This document shows, piece by piece, positions 1 through 12,303 of a DNA stretch of 64,000 bases (its first letter is position 1; each line of letters begins with the position of its first letter). The notes under the pieces were generated by a model. That model was not told the origin of the DNA, searched no databases, and was given only the letters and a program-made list of their open reading frames with translations. The position numbers and the translations under genes are program-made. Source of the DNA: Ipomoea triloba (taxonomy: Eukaryota > Streptophyta > Magnoliopsida > Solanales > Convolvulaceae); contig NC_044930.1 in NCBI RefSeq assembly GCF_003576645.1, positions 18,552,182-18,616,181 on the forward strand, read 5' to 3'.

Positions 1-609
1 TATGTCTTTAAGCTATGACATTCATAAGATAAGTGACCGATGCTTCAAAATAATTTTTTTTAAGGAAGTATAGTTGTTATTAAGTTGCGATCGTTCGTGC
101 GGTCACGAACCGTAAATTTTAGGAAGCTGGTATTCGGACCCGATTATCCTAGGAAATGGATTATTAGACACCATATTATTATTCTTGAACTTCCTATTCA
201 ATTAAATCAGCCCATAGCAGCGAAAATTTATTTTGATCGTACATCGCTAAAATTTCGCGGTGTACCGAACCTAGCCCAATTTGAGGGGTTAGTCTGGATA
301 AATTTTTGGTTTCAAAATTATTCCTGTTTTTTTTGTGTACATGTATCTTTTGTAGCCATGATGAACTTAGCTGGCTAGTAAGTTGTAATTAAACTCTTGT
401 ATATATTCTGGTAGTTAGTGTAGCTACCCCTTTTGCTCACCTATATATATATGAATGAAGATATGTTGGGTAATGATGATGATGATGTGAAATAGTTTTC
501 TTGTTAGCCTGTGCACCTAGAGTGAACTCTGTCTGGTCTTGGCTGGGTTTAGTCTAGGTGTGGCGGTAACTACTCCGGATGTACGGTATAGCCGAGCCGG
601 GGTGTTACA
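1..609 (-). mobile_element. Tekay-like LTR 5' part, inserted in the 3' LTR of element A
   Basis: Read on the minus strand, this starts at 609 with TGTAACACCCC, a common start of plant Ty3/gypsy chromovirus LTRs, and runs off the left edge. Positions 1 to about 316 match 22095-22412 as an inverted copy, so it is related to solo LTR E. It interrupts the LTR of element A exactly at 609/610, with CAAAG (610-614) as the likely target duplication; the other flank lies outside the window. It is much shorter than E between the shared ends, so it is a deleted or variant family member. The small plus-strand ORF at 85-378 has no recognisable domain and is taken as chance. Confidence 0.6.
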
Positions 610-1307
610 CAAAGTTACTCCATGTTGACTTTGACTTCCTCCATCACTTGCTCCATTGACCAAACTAGCTCCGTTGGTAGCTTTATTGACCAAAAAAATT
701 AACTCCAAAGACTTGGTCGTGTGACTAGCTCCCAAGCTTCTTCCTTAGTAATAAAATGTAGGAAGTAGGATTCAAACATTGGACCATTTGAAATATGCTC
801 GAGTCTTTAACCATTTCTCCGTTTCAGCTCATTCAATCATATCCATCAAATAAATATATTTGATCCTTCTTAGCATTGTATAGCGTAAGGTGTAGAGATA
901 GTGGATCTTGAACTTCTTCTCGGCGACCATTTGACTTAAACTTCCTCCATTTGACTATACTTGCTCCATGAGTTGCTCCATTGACCCAAAAATTGACTTT
1001 GAGCCGTGATAGTACTAGCTCCATTCCTTGCTCTCCAAAGCTCAAATGTTCTCAATAAGATTCGAACTTGAGTCTTCCAACAACAATAATTTAGCCTTGT
1101 CCATTGGATCATATATACTCATGTGTATAGTGGAAGCAAATGACTTACAAGAGTCATTGCAAATTGAACTCTATAAGACAATAATTCGAACCAAACTATT
1201 GTCATGACTTGCCTTTCGGGTCCAAACTCTACACTCTAAAAATAAAATAGGGGATTTCTAAAATTACAAATTGGCTCATCAAAACTATTACAATTTTATT
1301 CCTAACA
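610..1307 (-). mobile_element. Element A, 3' LTR fragment (Sirevirus copia)
   Basis: This is a direct repeat of 13975-14645. On the minus strand it begins TGTTAGGAATAAAATTG at 1307, next to the polypurine tract, and is cut off at 610 by the Tekay-like LTR. Compared with the 5' LTR it shows several substitutions and indels of about 20 bp, so element A is not recent. Confidence 0.85.
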
Positions 1308-1322
1308 ATTTCCCCCTTTTTG
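1308..1322 (-). other. Polypurine tract of element A
   Basis: The minus strand reads AAAAAGGGGGAAAT directly before the TGTTAGG start of the 3' LTR. This is the expected site for plus-strand DNA priming in reverse transcription. The same tract precedes the 3' LTR of element F. Confidence 0.85.
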
Positions 1323-1688
1323 ATGATGCCAAAACCTATACTCAATCATATTTGGCTCAGTCTAGTAATCAACTGATTTTATTTTTCAATTTTATTGCGA
1401 CTAGCCATTACGATGAGTTTTCAAAGATTATTGACCTACGGCTTTTTATTTTTGACTTGTACGAAAGATTATGCATTGTTGGGTTAATCCATCTTGAATT
1501 TTAATTTTTTACCAACATGCATACTACAAATAATTAAAGTCAAATTAAAATCCATAACACATAAAACTAATAAAGATAGATATATATAGCATAAGACCCA
1601 TTAATTCGAACTATTACATAACAATTCGAATTATGTCACAAAATATCATCTCATGAACTTGCAATATTAAAGTAAGCTAGGAATAAAT
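1323..1688 (-). other. 3' untranslated part of element A
   Basis: AT-rich stretch between the last ORF of element A and its polypurine tract. No domain-bearing ORF or other structure was seen. Confidence 0.6.
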
Positions 1689-2507
1689 TTAAATGCCCAA
1701 CATACTATTTATCCTTTTCCTTAGCTTACCAAAGTCATCCTTATCTTCCAAGTGGTAGAATTTCTGAAATACTCTACCAACTTTGTAGCATTCTGCGGCC
1801 TCACGTAGATCATTTGCGGGAAAAACTCCACGCAAATGCCATCTCGCGCATTCTCTTGGGTTTCTTTCTTCTTGATCCAAGATAGCATCGTGTGTGACTC
1901 CAAAATGATCGGCAAATAAATCCACCATTCGGTCTTCGCGCTCCTGATCGGTCATCGCGGGTGTATTCGGTTGACTTGCCTGCCTTGGGGCTGTAAATGT
2001 AGAAAATACATTTCCTGCGGGGTTAGCAAAAATTTTAAAAGTTGATTTTACTCCTTCCCCCTGTGTTCGTTCCCCCTGAGTAGGTGCGGTGGAACTCAAA
2101 CCAACTTGGCCAAATTGATTGACCTTTCTTCCCCATGTTTTGGCAGCATCTAATATTCTCAGGAAAAAGTGTGCATCCCCTTTCTGTTGTACTCGAATCT
2201 CATGGTTTAGGGATAGACTTTCTTTTTTGTTTTCCCGAATCTCATGGTTTAGGGATAGACTTTCTTTTTTGTTTTCCCTTGAGATATGGTTTAGGGATAG
2301 ACTTTCTTTTTTGTTTTCCCTTGAGATCTTTTGAGATCTTTTGGCCATCTTATGTATTTTAACTTTTGTCAAGCTACTTAAAAGAATTTTTTCGAATATT
2401 TCTTTTCTTTTCTCGTAGCTTTTTGATTTTTGCATGGCCAAATAAAATATTTTCAAGAATATGTAACCATCCGAATATTTTGTTCCATTCATAAATATTT
2501 TAGGCAC
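1689..2507 (-). pseudogene. Element A post-pol ORF (Sirevirus additional ORF, C-terminal part)
   Basis: An ORF of 272 codons between pol and the 3' LTR of element A, where some Sireviruses carry an extra gene. I do not recognise a named domain. The N-terminal half is basic and contains the duplicated stretch ENKKESLSLNHE, which comes from the 42 bp repeat artefact. Residues about 216-272 form a tail with a P-x-E-C-x-x-W motif that aligns without gaps to the C terminus of the last ORF of element F (16 of 52 positions identical), so it is a real coding remnant. The true start is uncertain because of the repeats upstream. Its role is unknown; an envelope-like label is not supported, as no signal peptide or membrane segment is evident. 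Confidence 0.6.
2196..2335. repeat. 42 bp tandem repeat cluster 1 (likely assembly artefact)
   Basis: Copies start at 2196, 2238 and about 2280, exactly 42 bp apart. Each copy keeps the end of the previous one and changes at its start, as expected if neighbouring graph contigs were joined without removing a 42 bp overlap. Confidence 0.8.
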
Positions 2508-2776
2508 ATGGTTACGGAAAATTTGGAACTTAGACCATAAGCCTTATTCAGATTAGTACATAAAACGATTTTCACTAATCCTTTCTACTTCTTCTTCACG
2601 GTGGCTGGACTACTTGCAGACTTGGTACGAGAGGCAGAAACGCGACTGGCAATGGAAGCTTCTTCAGAATCCGAGCTTGTGTAGTGAGTAGCTCCGGATG
2701 TTTGAGGTGGGGATTCCGAAGGTCTACTGCCTTTCATGAGAAATAGGACATAGTCTGGATCTGGATCACCAGGTTT

Positions 2777-3136
2777 CTACATTCCTTCGCCTGGCTCAAC
2801 TGCATGCACGGGCTGTTCTTCCTCTAGGACGATCGGGCCGGTTGAGGTGTCACCGATTTCGTGTCCGCCATTTGCAATCCTTCTTGCTCTCAACATCTCC
2901 ATTCGTGCTTGTTCGGAGATTCTCCTAGACGTGCGCCTCACGGTTTTCTCGGCCTGTCTTTTGGGCTTCATGGCTTCCTGCAAAAATAAACAAAACAAAG
3001 TACACAATACTCTTTGGACGGGTGGAGTATGTGTGAGGAGGTCCCAACTTATAGATGGGTTGAGAAGCCTTGGAACTTGTAACTGTTGAAAAGTAGACAG
3101 TGAATGTCTCTTCAAGTCCCTTTTACGTTTTCCCAA
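2777..3136 (-). pseudogene. Element A first post-pol ORF, basic N-terminal segment
   Basis: The most likely coding part starts at the minus-strand ATG near 2971 and ends at 2777. It gives a short, strongly basic protein beginning MKPKRQAEKTVRRTSRR and ending in an acidic tail. Element F has a similar short Lys/Arg-rich ORF in the same place (37632-37922). Upstream on the minus strand lie a TATA-like CTATAAGT (about 3047-3056) and a pyrimidine-rich run ending in TTTTTGCAG just before the ATG, so this ORF could be expressed from an internal promoter or by splicing. No known domain was recognised. Confidence 0.45.
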
Positions 3137-3586
3137 GCTCTAAAATTCATTGCTTTTGCTCCTCAAAAGCCGTTTTTCTTTTGCATGGTCAAAAGAAGTA
3201 ATTTTGAAAGATCTTTTCATTTGCATGCAAAGTGATTAGTACTCCAAATAAATAATGTACACGTGTAAGACTAGATATATCATAAAAGGATTACTAGTTA
3301 AACCAACTAAACAAATTTATCTAAAAAGATAAGAAGCAGGTGAAACATAATCATTTCTACTGCATGCATAAACACACGTGTAAGGGTGACTCACCTCAGT
3401 AAAAACACAAGCAGGTGAAAATTAAATACACATAGGCTATGCATGTAACACGTAAAACATACTTGTAAAACAAGCAAAAACATAGCTTCAGCTAGGGTCA
3501 CATAAACACGTCACATGCAGTTAAAATAAAAACACTTGGCATAAAATAAAATACTTAGCTGATTTCGATCATCCCCATTTCGTGCC
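3137..3586 (-). other. Non-coding spacer of element A between pol and post-pol ORFs
   Basis: AT-rich, with short dispersed motifs repeated two or three times (ACACGTGTAAG near 3261 and 3371; GCAGGTGAAA near 3337 and 3410). No ORF with a recognisable domain. Confidence 0.5.
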
Positions 3587-6500
3587 TTAAGGTTGCGAAG
3601 CGAGATTTACACAACGGTTTTGTGAGATGTCTGCAATTTGATTTTCTGTAGGGATATTATCGATCCTTAAATCCTTCTTTTCGACGTGGTCTCGGATAAA
3701 ATCGATCCTTAAATCCTTCTTTTCGACGTGGTCTCGGATAAAATGATGTCGTACGTCGATATGCTCGACGTGGTCTCGGATAAAATGATGTCGTACGTCG
3801 ATATGCTTCGTTCGTGAATGAAGTACAGGATTTTGTGAGATCGCAATCGCGCTAGTATTGTGACGGAAAATATTAACGTCCTCGCAATTAATTCCGTAAT
3901 CCTTCAACTGTTGCTTCATCCATAAAATTTGCGAACAACAACTCCCTTCTGCGATATATTCGGCTTCGGCTGTGCTTGTTGCAATGGATTTTTGCTTTTT
4001 ACTGAACCATGAAACTAACCTTCCCCCTAAGAACTGACACGTTCCAGAGGTACTTTTTCGATCAATTTTGCAACCTGCAAAATCTGCATCTGAATATCCG
4101 GTTAGTTCAAAATTACCTTCCTTTGGATACCATAATCCAACATTGATTGTTCCTTTGAGATATCGAATGATTTTCTTCGTAGCATCAAGATGATTGTTTT
4201 TCGGTTTTGACTGAAATCTCGCGCATACACCCACTGAGTAAGATATATCCGGTCTACTTGCAGTGAGGTATAGCAGATATCCAATCATTCCTCGGTAGAT
4301 CGTAGGGTCAACGTCCGTTCCTTCGTCATCTTTATCTAATCGCTGTGCTGTACTCATGGGAATTTTGACTGAGCTTTTTCCTTCTAAGCCAAATTTTCTG
4401 ATCAAATCTCCGGTGTACTTGGCTTGATTTATGAAAATTCCTTCCTTCATTTGTTTAACTTGCAGTCTAAGGAAGTAGTTCAATTCACTCATCATGCTCA
4501 TCTCAAACCTATTCTGCATGAGCTTAGAAAATTTCTCACATAAAGATTTATCAGTACTTCCAAAAATAATATCATCAACATAAATTTGCACTAATAAAAT
4601 GTGATTATTTTCTTGAATTCTAAATAAGGTTTTGTCAACTAGTCCTTTGGTAAAACCACAACTAATTAAGAACATTGACAGGGTATCGTACCAAGCTCGA
4701 GGTGCTTGTTTTAACCCATATAATGCCTTCTTTAGTTTATAGACTTTGTCAACATCACCTTTTACCTCAAATCCGGGTGGTTGCTCAACGTATACTTCCT
4801 CTTCAAGTAAGCCATTCAGAAATGCGCTTTTTACGTCCATTTGGTAGACTGTAAAATTTTTGTACGCTGCATATGCTAGGAAAATGCGGATTGCTTCTAA
4901 TCTCGCCACTGGAGCAAAAGTCTCATCAAAATCTATTCCTTCTTCTTGCGAATAGCCTTTTGCGACCAGTCTTGCTTTATTCCTAACAATGGTGCCATCT
5001 TCGTTTGCTTTGTTCCGGAAGACCCATTTTGTACCGATTACGTTGTGACTGCCTGGTCTTGGAACAAGCTCCCATACGTCGTTTCTTTGGAATTGATTCA
5101 ACTCTTCTTGCATTGCTTCAATCCAACTAGGATCATTTAAAGCTTCATCTATCTCCTTTGGTTCAATCTGAGATAGGAAACATGAGAACATTGCGTCTCT
5201 TGCAGTTGATCTGGTTTTCACGCCTTCATGCACATCTCTAATAATTAAATCATGTGGATGATTTTTGAGCCATCTCAAATCTGGTTGAAAAAAGTTTTGT
5301 GAAGTAGGTGGCAGAGTGGGTTCATCTTCACGTGTAGAGAAAGAGGGAAAATTAGTGGGTTCACTTTGGGTCCCACCACTAATTCCAACTTCCTCTAACG
5401 CTTCCACTCCATCCCTTGCATTAACTTCCACTTCAACTTGCTCTACAACTTCCACTTCTTCATTTCTTGAATTTCTTGCGCCTAGTGCGCCATTTTGCTC
5501 TGTATTGGAGTCTTTAATTTCCAGATCTTTTAATCCCTGTAAAACATTGTCTCTTGAAGCTTCATTAGTAATAATAAAATTATTTGGAACATTATTACCA
5601 ATTTTTGGATCATCAATTTCCTTGACTTTTGATGATTCATCGAACACGACATGGATTGATTCTTCTACCACCATCGTAGATTTATTCCATACTCTGAATG
5701 CTTTGCTGGTAGATGAATATCCAAGGAATATAGCTTCATCTGCACGCTCATCAAAAGTGTTCAGATAGCTTTTGCCATTATTCAAAACAAAACATTTGCA
5801 TCCAAAAGAATGAAAATAACTAAGATTAGGTTTTCTCCCTTTCCATAATTCATATGGTGTTTTGTTGTGCAGCTTGTTGACAAGACTTCTATTCTGGGTG
5901 TAGCAAGCAGTATTAATTGCTTCTGCCCAAAACCGTTTCGGTAAGTCGGCTGCCGTAATCATTACTCGTGCGGCTTCCTTGAGTGTTCGGTTTCTTCTTT
6001 CGGCAACACCGTTTTGTTGCGGTGTCCTTGCAGCTCATAATTGATGTAAAATTCCTTGCATGCTGCAGTAGTCTTGAATTACGCCGTTTACGAACTCTGT
6101 ACCTCTATCCGTACGTATTTTTGCTATTTTGAGTTCCTTTTCGATTTGAAGTTGTTTCAACAATTCCGGTAGCTTCCTTTCAACTTCGTTTTTCTTGTTG
6201 AGAAAAATAGTCCATGTGTACCTGGAAAAATCATCAACAATAACAAGTGTATATTTCTTACCACTCATACTTACTGGGTCTACTGGACCAAATAAATCCA
6301 TGTGTAGTAGACTAAGAGGTCTTGATGATGATTCTTGTGTCTTTGACTTGAATGAAGATTTGATTTGCTTTCCTCTTTGGCATGCATCGCAAATCTGATC
6401 TTTCTTGTAAGCTATTTTGGGTAGTCCTTTGACTAGATCATTTGCTGCAAGCTTGTTGACTGTTTTGAAATTCATATGATTCAGCTTCTTGTGCCATTCC

Positions 6501-6859
6501 CAGCTTGTAGCGTTTGTCTTGTTGGCAACTAAGCATATTGACTTTTTTGTTGTAGACCAATCAACAACATACATGTTCCTCTTTCTCGTTCCTTGTAGTA
6601 CAATTTCTCCAGTAGTTTCATTTTTCACTTGACATTTGTCTTTGAAAAATTCCACTAAATAACCTTTGTCACAAAATTGACTTGTACTGAAGAGATTGAA
6701 TTTGAGACCTTCCACGTAAGATACATCTTCGACTTTTAATATGTTACGTTCAACTGTTCCAATTCCTTTGGTTTGGCCGTATCGATCTTTTCCTCCAAAA
6801 ACTACTTTTGGTCCATCGATATTCTTAAAATTCACCAGACTAGATTTATTTCCAGTCAT
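3587..6859 (-). pseudogene. Element A pol: integrase, reverse transcriptase, RNase H (Ty1/copia)
   Basis: This is the pol polyprotein of a Sirevirus-type copia element, which would copy the element RNA into DNA and integrate it. From 6859 down there are the GAG-pre-integrase zinc region (ending CDACQRGKQIKSSF), the integrase core ([10 protein letters not shown], then KIRTDRGTEF), an integrase-to-RT linker, RT (start near 5070, catalytic YVDDIIFGS near 4575) and RNase H ([16 protein letters not shown], then TAEAEYIA). One in-frame TGA at 6035-6037 splits the integrase between its second Asp and its Glu (TPQQNGVAE). Near 3630 a small deletion shifts the frame after the IADI motif and changes the C terminus. 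The RNase H tail also carries in-frame 42 bp duplications. The frame is otherwise open, so decay is mild. Confidence 0.9.
3661..3810. repeat. 42 bp tandem repeat cluster 2 (likely assembly artefact)
   Basis: Two successive duplications of exactly 42 bp: 3661 repeated at 3703, and 3724 repeated at 3766. They add extra copies of the [14 protein letters not shown] and [14 protein letters not shown] segments to the RNase H tail; other copia elements have one. Confidence 0.85.
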
Positions 6860-8984
6860 GTGATGCGAACATCCACTATCGAAGTACCAAACTTCCTGTA
6901 AACAAATTAAACATTTTTAGGTACCCAGTTTTGCTTGGGTCCTTGGGGGTTTAGTAATTTTTGGTACCCAAATCCACCTTGTCCTTACTGAACCAAGTAA
7001 AGGTGATTTTTAACCATTGTTGACTTTATAATCATAACCAATTTTGGAAAAGACTTTCGGTGCCCGGTTTTGAAAACTGACTCGATTTTTAGGCACTTGG
7101 GAAGAGACCTTAAAGGAATTAAACCTTGATTTTACCCATGGTTTAATTTCTTTGTACCAATATTGCTCAGAGGGATAAAATCTCTCTGGCCCACCATTCG
7201 AAANACTTCCTCTTCAACTTGCTCTACAACTTCCACTTCTTCATTTCTTGAATTTCTTGCGCCTAGTGCGCCATTTTGCTCTGTATTGGAGTCTTTAATT
7301 TCCAGATCTTTTAATCCCTGTAAAACATTGTCTCTTGAAGCTTCATTAGTAATAATAAAATTATTTGGAACATTATTACCAATTTTTGGATCATCAATTT
7401 CCTTGACTTTTGATGATTCATCGAACACGACATGGATTGATTCTTCTACCACCATCGTAGATTTATTCCATACTCTGAATGCTTTGCTGGTAGATGAATA
7501 TCCAAGGAATATAGCTTCATCTGCACGCTCATCAAAAGTGTTCAGATAGCTTTTGCCATTATTCAAAACAAAACATTTGCATCCAAAAGAATGAAAATAA
7601 CTAAGATTAGGTTTTCTCCCTTTCCATAATTCATATGGTGTTTTGTTGTGCAGCTTGTTGACAAGACTTCTATTCTGGGTGTAGCAAGCAGTATTAATTG
7701 CTTCTGCCCAAAACCGTTTCGGTAAGTCGGCTGCCGTAATCATTACTCGTGCGGCTTCCTTGAGTGTTCGGTTTCTTCTTTCGGCAACACCGTTTTGTTG
7801 CGGTGTCCTTGCAGCTCATAATTGATGTAAAATTCCTTGCATGCTGCAGTAGTCTTGAATTACGCCGTTTACGAACTCTGTACCTCTATCCGTACGTATT
7901 TTTGCTATTTTGAGTTCCTTTTCGATTTGAAGTTGTTTCAACAATTCCGGTAGCTTCCTTTCAACTTCGTTTTTCTTGTTGAGAAAAATAGTCCATGTGT
8001 ACCTGGAAAAATCATCAACAATAACAAGTGTATATTTCTTACCACTCATACTTACTGGGTCTACTGGACCAAATAAATCCATGTGTAGTAGACTAAGAGG
8101 TCTTGATGATGATTCTTGTGTCTTTGACTTGAATGAAGATTTGATTTGCTTTCCTCTTTGGCATGCATCGCAAATCTGATCTTTCTTGTAAGCTATTTTG
8201 GGTAGTCCTTTGACTAGATCATTTGCTGCAAGCTTGTTGACTGTTTTGAAATTCATATGATTCAGCTTCTTGTGCCATTCCCAGCTTGTAGCGTTTGTCT
8301 TGTTGGCAACTAAGCATATTGACTTTTTTGTTGTAGACCAATCAACAACATACATGTTCCTCTTTCTCGTTCCTTGTAGTACAATTTCTCCAGTAGTTTC
8401 ATTTTTCACTTGACATTTGTCTTTGAAAAATTCCACTAAATAACCTTTGTCACAAAATTGACTTGTACTGAAGAGATTGAATTTGAGACCTTCCACGTAA
8501 GATACATCTTCGACTTTTAATATGTTACGTTCAACTGTTCCAATTCCTTTGGTTTGGCCGTATCGATCTTTTCCTCCAAAAACTACTTTTGGTCCATCGA
8601 TATTCTTAAAATTCACCAGACTAGATTTATTTCCAGTCATGTGATGCGAACATCCACTATCGAAGTACCAAACTTCCTGTAAACAAATTAAACATTTTTA
8701 GGTACCCAGTTTTGCTTGGGTCCTTGGGGGTTTAGTAATTTTTGGTACCCAAATCCACCTTGTCCTTACTGAACCAAGTAAAGGTGATTTTTAACCATTG
8801 TTGACTTTATAATCATAACCAATTTTGGAAAAGACTTTCGGTGCCCGGTTTTGAAAACTGACTCGATTTTTAGGCACTTGGGAAGAGACCTTAAAGGAAT
8901 TAAACCTTGATTTTACCCATGGTTTAATTTCTTTGTACCAATATTGCTCAGAGGGATAAAATCTCTCTGGCCCACCATTCGAAA
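5424..8984. other. Assembly duplication around a single N at 7204
   Basis: 5424-7203 and 7205-8984 are the same 1,780 bp sequence (offset 1,781), with one difference noticed near the start. They are separated by one N. Both copies end abruptly at the N. This is what results when two overlapping contigs are scaffolded end to end without merging. The real element should contain the segment once. Confidence 0.9.
7132..8640 (-). pseudogene. Second copy of element A integrase region (assembly duplicate)
   Basis: The integrase reading frame at 7816-8640 is identical in translation to 6035-6859, including the same premature TGA. The part at 7132-7743 repeats the integrase C-terminal/linker region until the N at 7204. 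It should not be counted as a second gene. At 6860-7131 and 8641-8790 lies the same short stretch linking gag to pol, around the ATG-less DSGCSHHMTG region with frameshifts. Confidence 0.85.
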
Positions 8985-9855
8985 ATCTTCCCTTTTTCAA
9001 ATGTTGTTTTGCACTAAACTCATTGGAATATTTCCTTAAGGGAACAAAACTTTGCCTTTTGGACTGACTGGGCGAAATATTTCGATAATAAGGCTTCGGC
9101 CTAACAGTGCTATTTTTGGCAATTTTTTGATAACCAATTCCTTGTCTCACTGTGCAATCTTGACCTTCGACAAATTTTACCACTTGTACTTTATTATCTA
9201 AAGTCGTACTAGAATTGGTCAACTTCTGAGAGGCTTGAGAACACGATAGATCATAACCTAAACCGATTTTATCTCCTGAGGGTTTCTGCATATTTACCAT
9301 TTTATCCATTATTTTGGATGAATGAGTAAATGTGGCTATTACTCCCCTGAGGTTGTGTTCTCTCACTTCTCTTGATTTACACTCTTCTTGAAGGTAAATA
9401 ATTTTAGCCTTCAATTCTTTCACCTCGGACAAAGCATTTTGCAATTTTTCGTTTATTTCATCTTTTTCAAGAATCAAAAGTTTATTGCGATCTTCGAGTT
9501 GAGAGTGAGTGTCCATAACGGTATGACATTCTCTCATAAATTGAGAGAAGGACTCTCTAGAAAAAGAAGTACTTGCAGAATCAAAAGATTTAGATGTTAC
9601 CTCATCTTCTTCAACTTCATGCGCCATTAAGCATAAATCTTGAGTTGATGAACTACTTGAAACATCCATGCAGAATAAAGCATTGTCATCCTTTGAGGTG
9701 TCACTTTCTCCACTAGATGACTCATCACTATCACTTGACTCAAGTGGGTCACTAATTAAAGCTTTTCTTTTGTCTTTCTTGAATCTTCTTTCTTTTGCCT
9801 TGGTGTCCTCCTGAGCATTATCACCTTGGTTTTTGCTCACTTTGGATAAGGACAT
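8791..9855 (-). pseudogene. Element A gag, C-terminal coiled-coil part
   Basis: The C-terminal part of a Sirevirus gag-like protein, which would form the particle that packages element RNA. The frame is continuous from 9855 to 8791. It starts with a Lys-rich stretch and a Ser/Asp-rich acidic segment (SDSDESSSGESDTS), followed by a predicted coiled coil (repeated Leu/Glu, residues about 115-165) and a basic Tyr-rich tail. Element F has the same layout at 32628-33797. The ATG at 9855 is only an open start: the frame really continues from the zinc-knuckle ORF upstream, but a frameshift and a TAA intervene. Confidence 0.75.
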
Positions 9856-12303
9856 TATGCCATAAAGTGTCCTGGCTTTCTACAATTGTAACACAAGTTT
9901 GCATCTGGAGCTTCCTTTTTCGTCCATCTGGGTGTGCTGGCTTGAGGAAAATTTTTGTTGTTCTTTTTCCTCATGAACTTCTTAAATTTCCTAACAAACA
10001 AAGCAAAATTTTCGTCAGATAAAAATTCACTATTATCTACTGACCTCGATGTAGACGGTTGTTCGGTGACTAGCGCGGTATTTCTTTCTTTGCGATCTTC
10101 TTCTTTTCTTGACTTCATCTCAAACTCATAAGCTTTTAGATCACTAAAGAGCTTGTCGGTTGTAAGAGTTTTGAGATCTCTATGGTCTCGCATGGCCGTG
10201 ACTTTCATGTCCCAATTTGACGATAGTCACGTAGGATTTTGAGTGATATTTCCTTCTGATCAATCTCCTTTCCAAGATCAGCAATTTCTCCCAAGACTTT
10301 AATAAATCTTGCTTCCATTTCGGCTATGATCTCACCATTTAGCATTTTGAAATCCTCAAATTTCTTTAGTGCTATTGTGAGTTTGTTCTCCTTTTCTTGC
10401 TCGTCTCCTTCGCCCATTTTGACTAGTGTTTCCCAAACATCTTTTGCGGTTTTGCATTTTCGAACCTTTGGGAAAGTTGCATCGTCGATAGCTTTGAATA
10501 GTATATCCTTGGCAATGTTGTCCAAGTTGTTTCGTTGTCTATCTTCAGGAGTCCATTCCTCTTTGGGTTTAGGAATGTTTTGCGGTGTTGTGCTCGTCTC
10601 TACGGTTGCGGTATTGACTTTAAGAATTTTGATCGGACCGCTGGTAATTACTTCCCACATTTCATCGTGTAATGCGGGTAGATGGACCTGCATACGTATT
10701 TTCCAATCATCAAATTTATCTAATGAAANCAATCTTGACCTTCGACAAATTTTACCACTTGTACTTTATTATCTAAAGTCGTACTAGAATTGGTCAACTT
10801 CTGAGAGGCTTGAGAACACGATAGATCATAACCTAAACCGATTTTATCTCCTGAGGGTTTCTGCATATTTACCATTTTATCCATTATTTTGGATGAATGA
10901 GTAAATGTGGCTATTACTCCCCTGAGGTTGTGTTCTCTCACTTCTCTTGATTTACACTCTTCTTGAAGGTAAATAATTTTAGCCTTCAATTCTTTCACCT
11001 CGGACAAAGCATTTTGCAATTTTTCGTTTATTTCATCTTTTTCAAGAATCAAAAGTTTATTGCGATCTTCGAGTTGAGAGTGAGTGTCCATAACGGTATG
11101 ACATTCTCTCATAAATTGAGAGAAGGACTCTCTAGAAAAAGAAGTACTTGCAGAATCAAAAGATTTAGATGTTACCTCATCTTCTTCAACTTCATGCGCC
11201 ATTAAGCATAAATCTTGAGTTGATGAACTACTTGAAACATCCATGCAGAATAAAGCATTGTCATCCTTTGAGGTGTCACTTTCTCCACTAGATGACTCAT
11301 CACTATCACTTGACTCAAGTGGGTCACTAATTAAAGCTTTTCTTTTGTCTTTCTTGAATCTTCTTTCTTTTGCCTTGGTGTCCTCCTGAGCATTATCACC
11401 TTGGTTTTTGCTCACTTTGGATAAGGACATTATGCCATAAAGTGTCCTGGCTTTCTACAATTGTAACACAAGTTTGCATCTGGAGCTTCCTTTTTCGTCC
11501 ATCTGGGTGTGCTGGCTTGAGGAAAATTTTTGTTGTTCTTTTTCCTCATGAACTTCTTAAATTTCCTAACAAACAAAGCAAAATTTTCGTCAGATAAAAA
11601 TTCACTATTATCTACTGACCTCGATGTAGACGGTTGTTCGGTGACTAGCGCGGTATTTCTTTCTTTGCGATCTTCTTCTTTTCTTGACTTCATCTCAAAC
11701 TCATAAGCTTTTAGATCACTAAAGAGCTTGTCGGTTGTAAGAGTTTTGAGATCTCTATGGTCTCGCATGGCCGTGACTTTCATGTCCCAATTTGACGATA
11801 GTCACGTAGGATTTTGAGTGATATTTCCTTCTGATCAATCTCCTTTCCAAGATCAGCAATTTCTCCCAAGACTTTAATAAATCTTGCTTCCATTTCGGCT
11901 ATGATCTCACCATTTAGCATTTTGAAATCCTCAAATTTCTTTAGTGCTATTGTGAGTTTGTTCTCCTTTTCTTGCTCGTCTCCTTCGCCCATTTTGACTA
12001 GTGTTTCCCAAACATCTTTTGCGGTTTTGCATTTTCGAACCTTTGGGAAAGTTGCATCGTCGATAGCTTTGAATAGTATATCCTTGGCAATGTTGTCCAA
12101 GTTGTTTCGTTGTCTATCTTCAGGAGTCCATTCCTCTTTGGGTTTAGGAATGTTTTGCGGTGTTGTGCTCGTCTCTACGGTTGCGGTATTGACTTTAAGA
12201 ATTTTGATCGGACCGCTGGTAATTACTTCCCACATTTCATCGTGTAATGCGGGTAGATGGACCTGCATACGTATTTTCCAATCATCAAATTTATCTAGAT
12301 GGA
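9155..12303. other. Assembly duplication around a single N at 10729
   Basis: 9155-10728 and 10730-12303 are the same sequence (offset 1,575) on either side of one N. The left copy has one copy of the 42 bp unit ending near 10722, then goes straight on to TAATGAAA. The right copy has three copies of that unit before the same TAATGAAA (12380). The two versions of one locus therefore disagree only in the 42 bp repeats. Confidence 0.9.
9855..10732 (-). pseudogene. Element A gag, N-terminal and zinc-knuckle parts
   Basis: Two overlapping frames form the first part of gag. 10732-10205 holds the UBN2/retrotransposon-gag type helical domain (KTAKDVWETL, GEGDEQEKENKL). A frameshift near 10205-10215 moves to 10208-9855, which begins MKVTAMRDHRDL and ends with a CCHC zinc knuckle CYNCRKPGHFMA. 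The knuckle is cut by a TAA (9855-9857) where related elements have CAA, so its last Cys is lost from the frame. The N-terminal end runs into the N at 10729. Repeated intact in layout at 11430-12544. Confidence 0.8.

Noticed and set aside
85..378. 97-codon plus-strand ORF at the window start
   Set aside because: Antisense to a Tekay-like LTR, without any recognisable domain.
1689..2507. Envelope-like gene for element A (and the post-pol ORFs of F)
   Set aside because: No signal peptide, membrane segment or glycoprotein-like features are visible; only the position resembles such genes.
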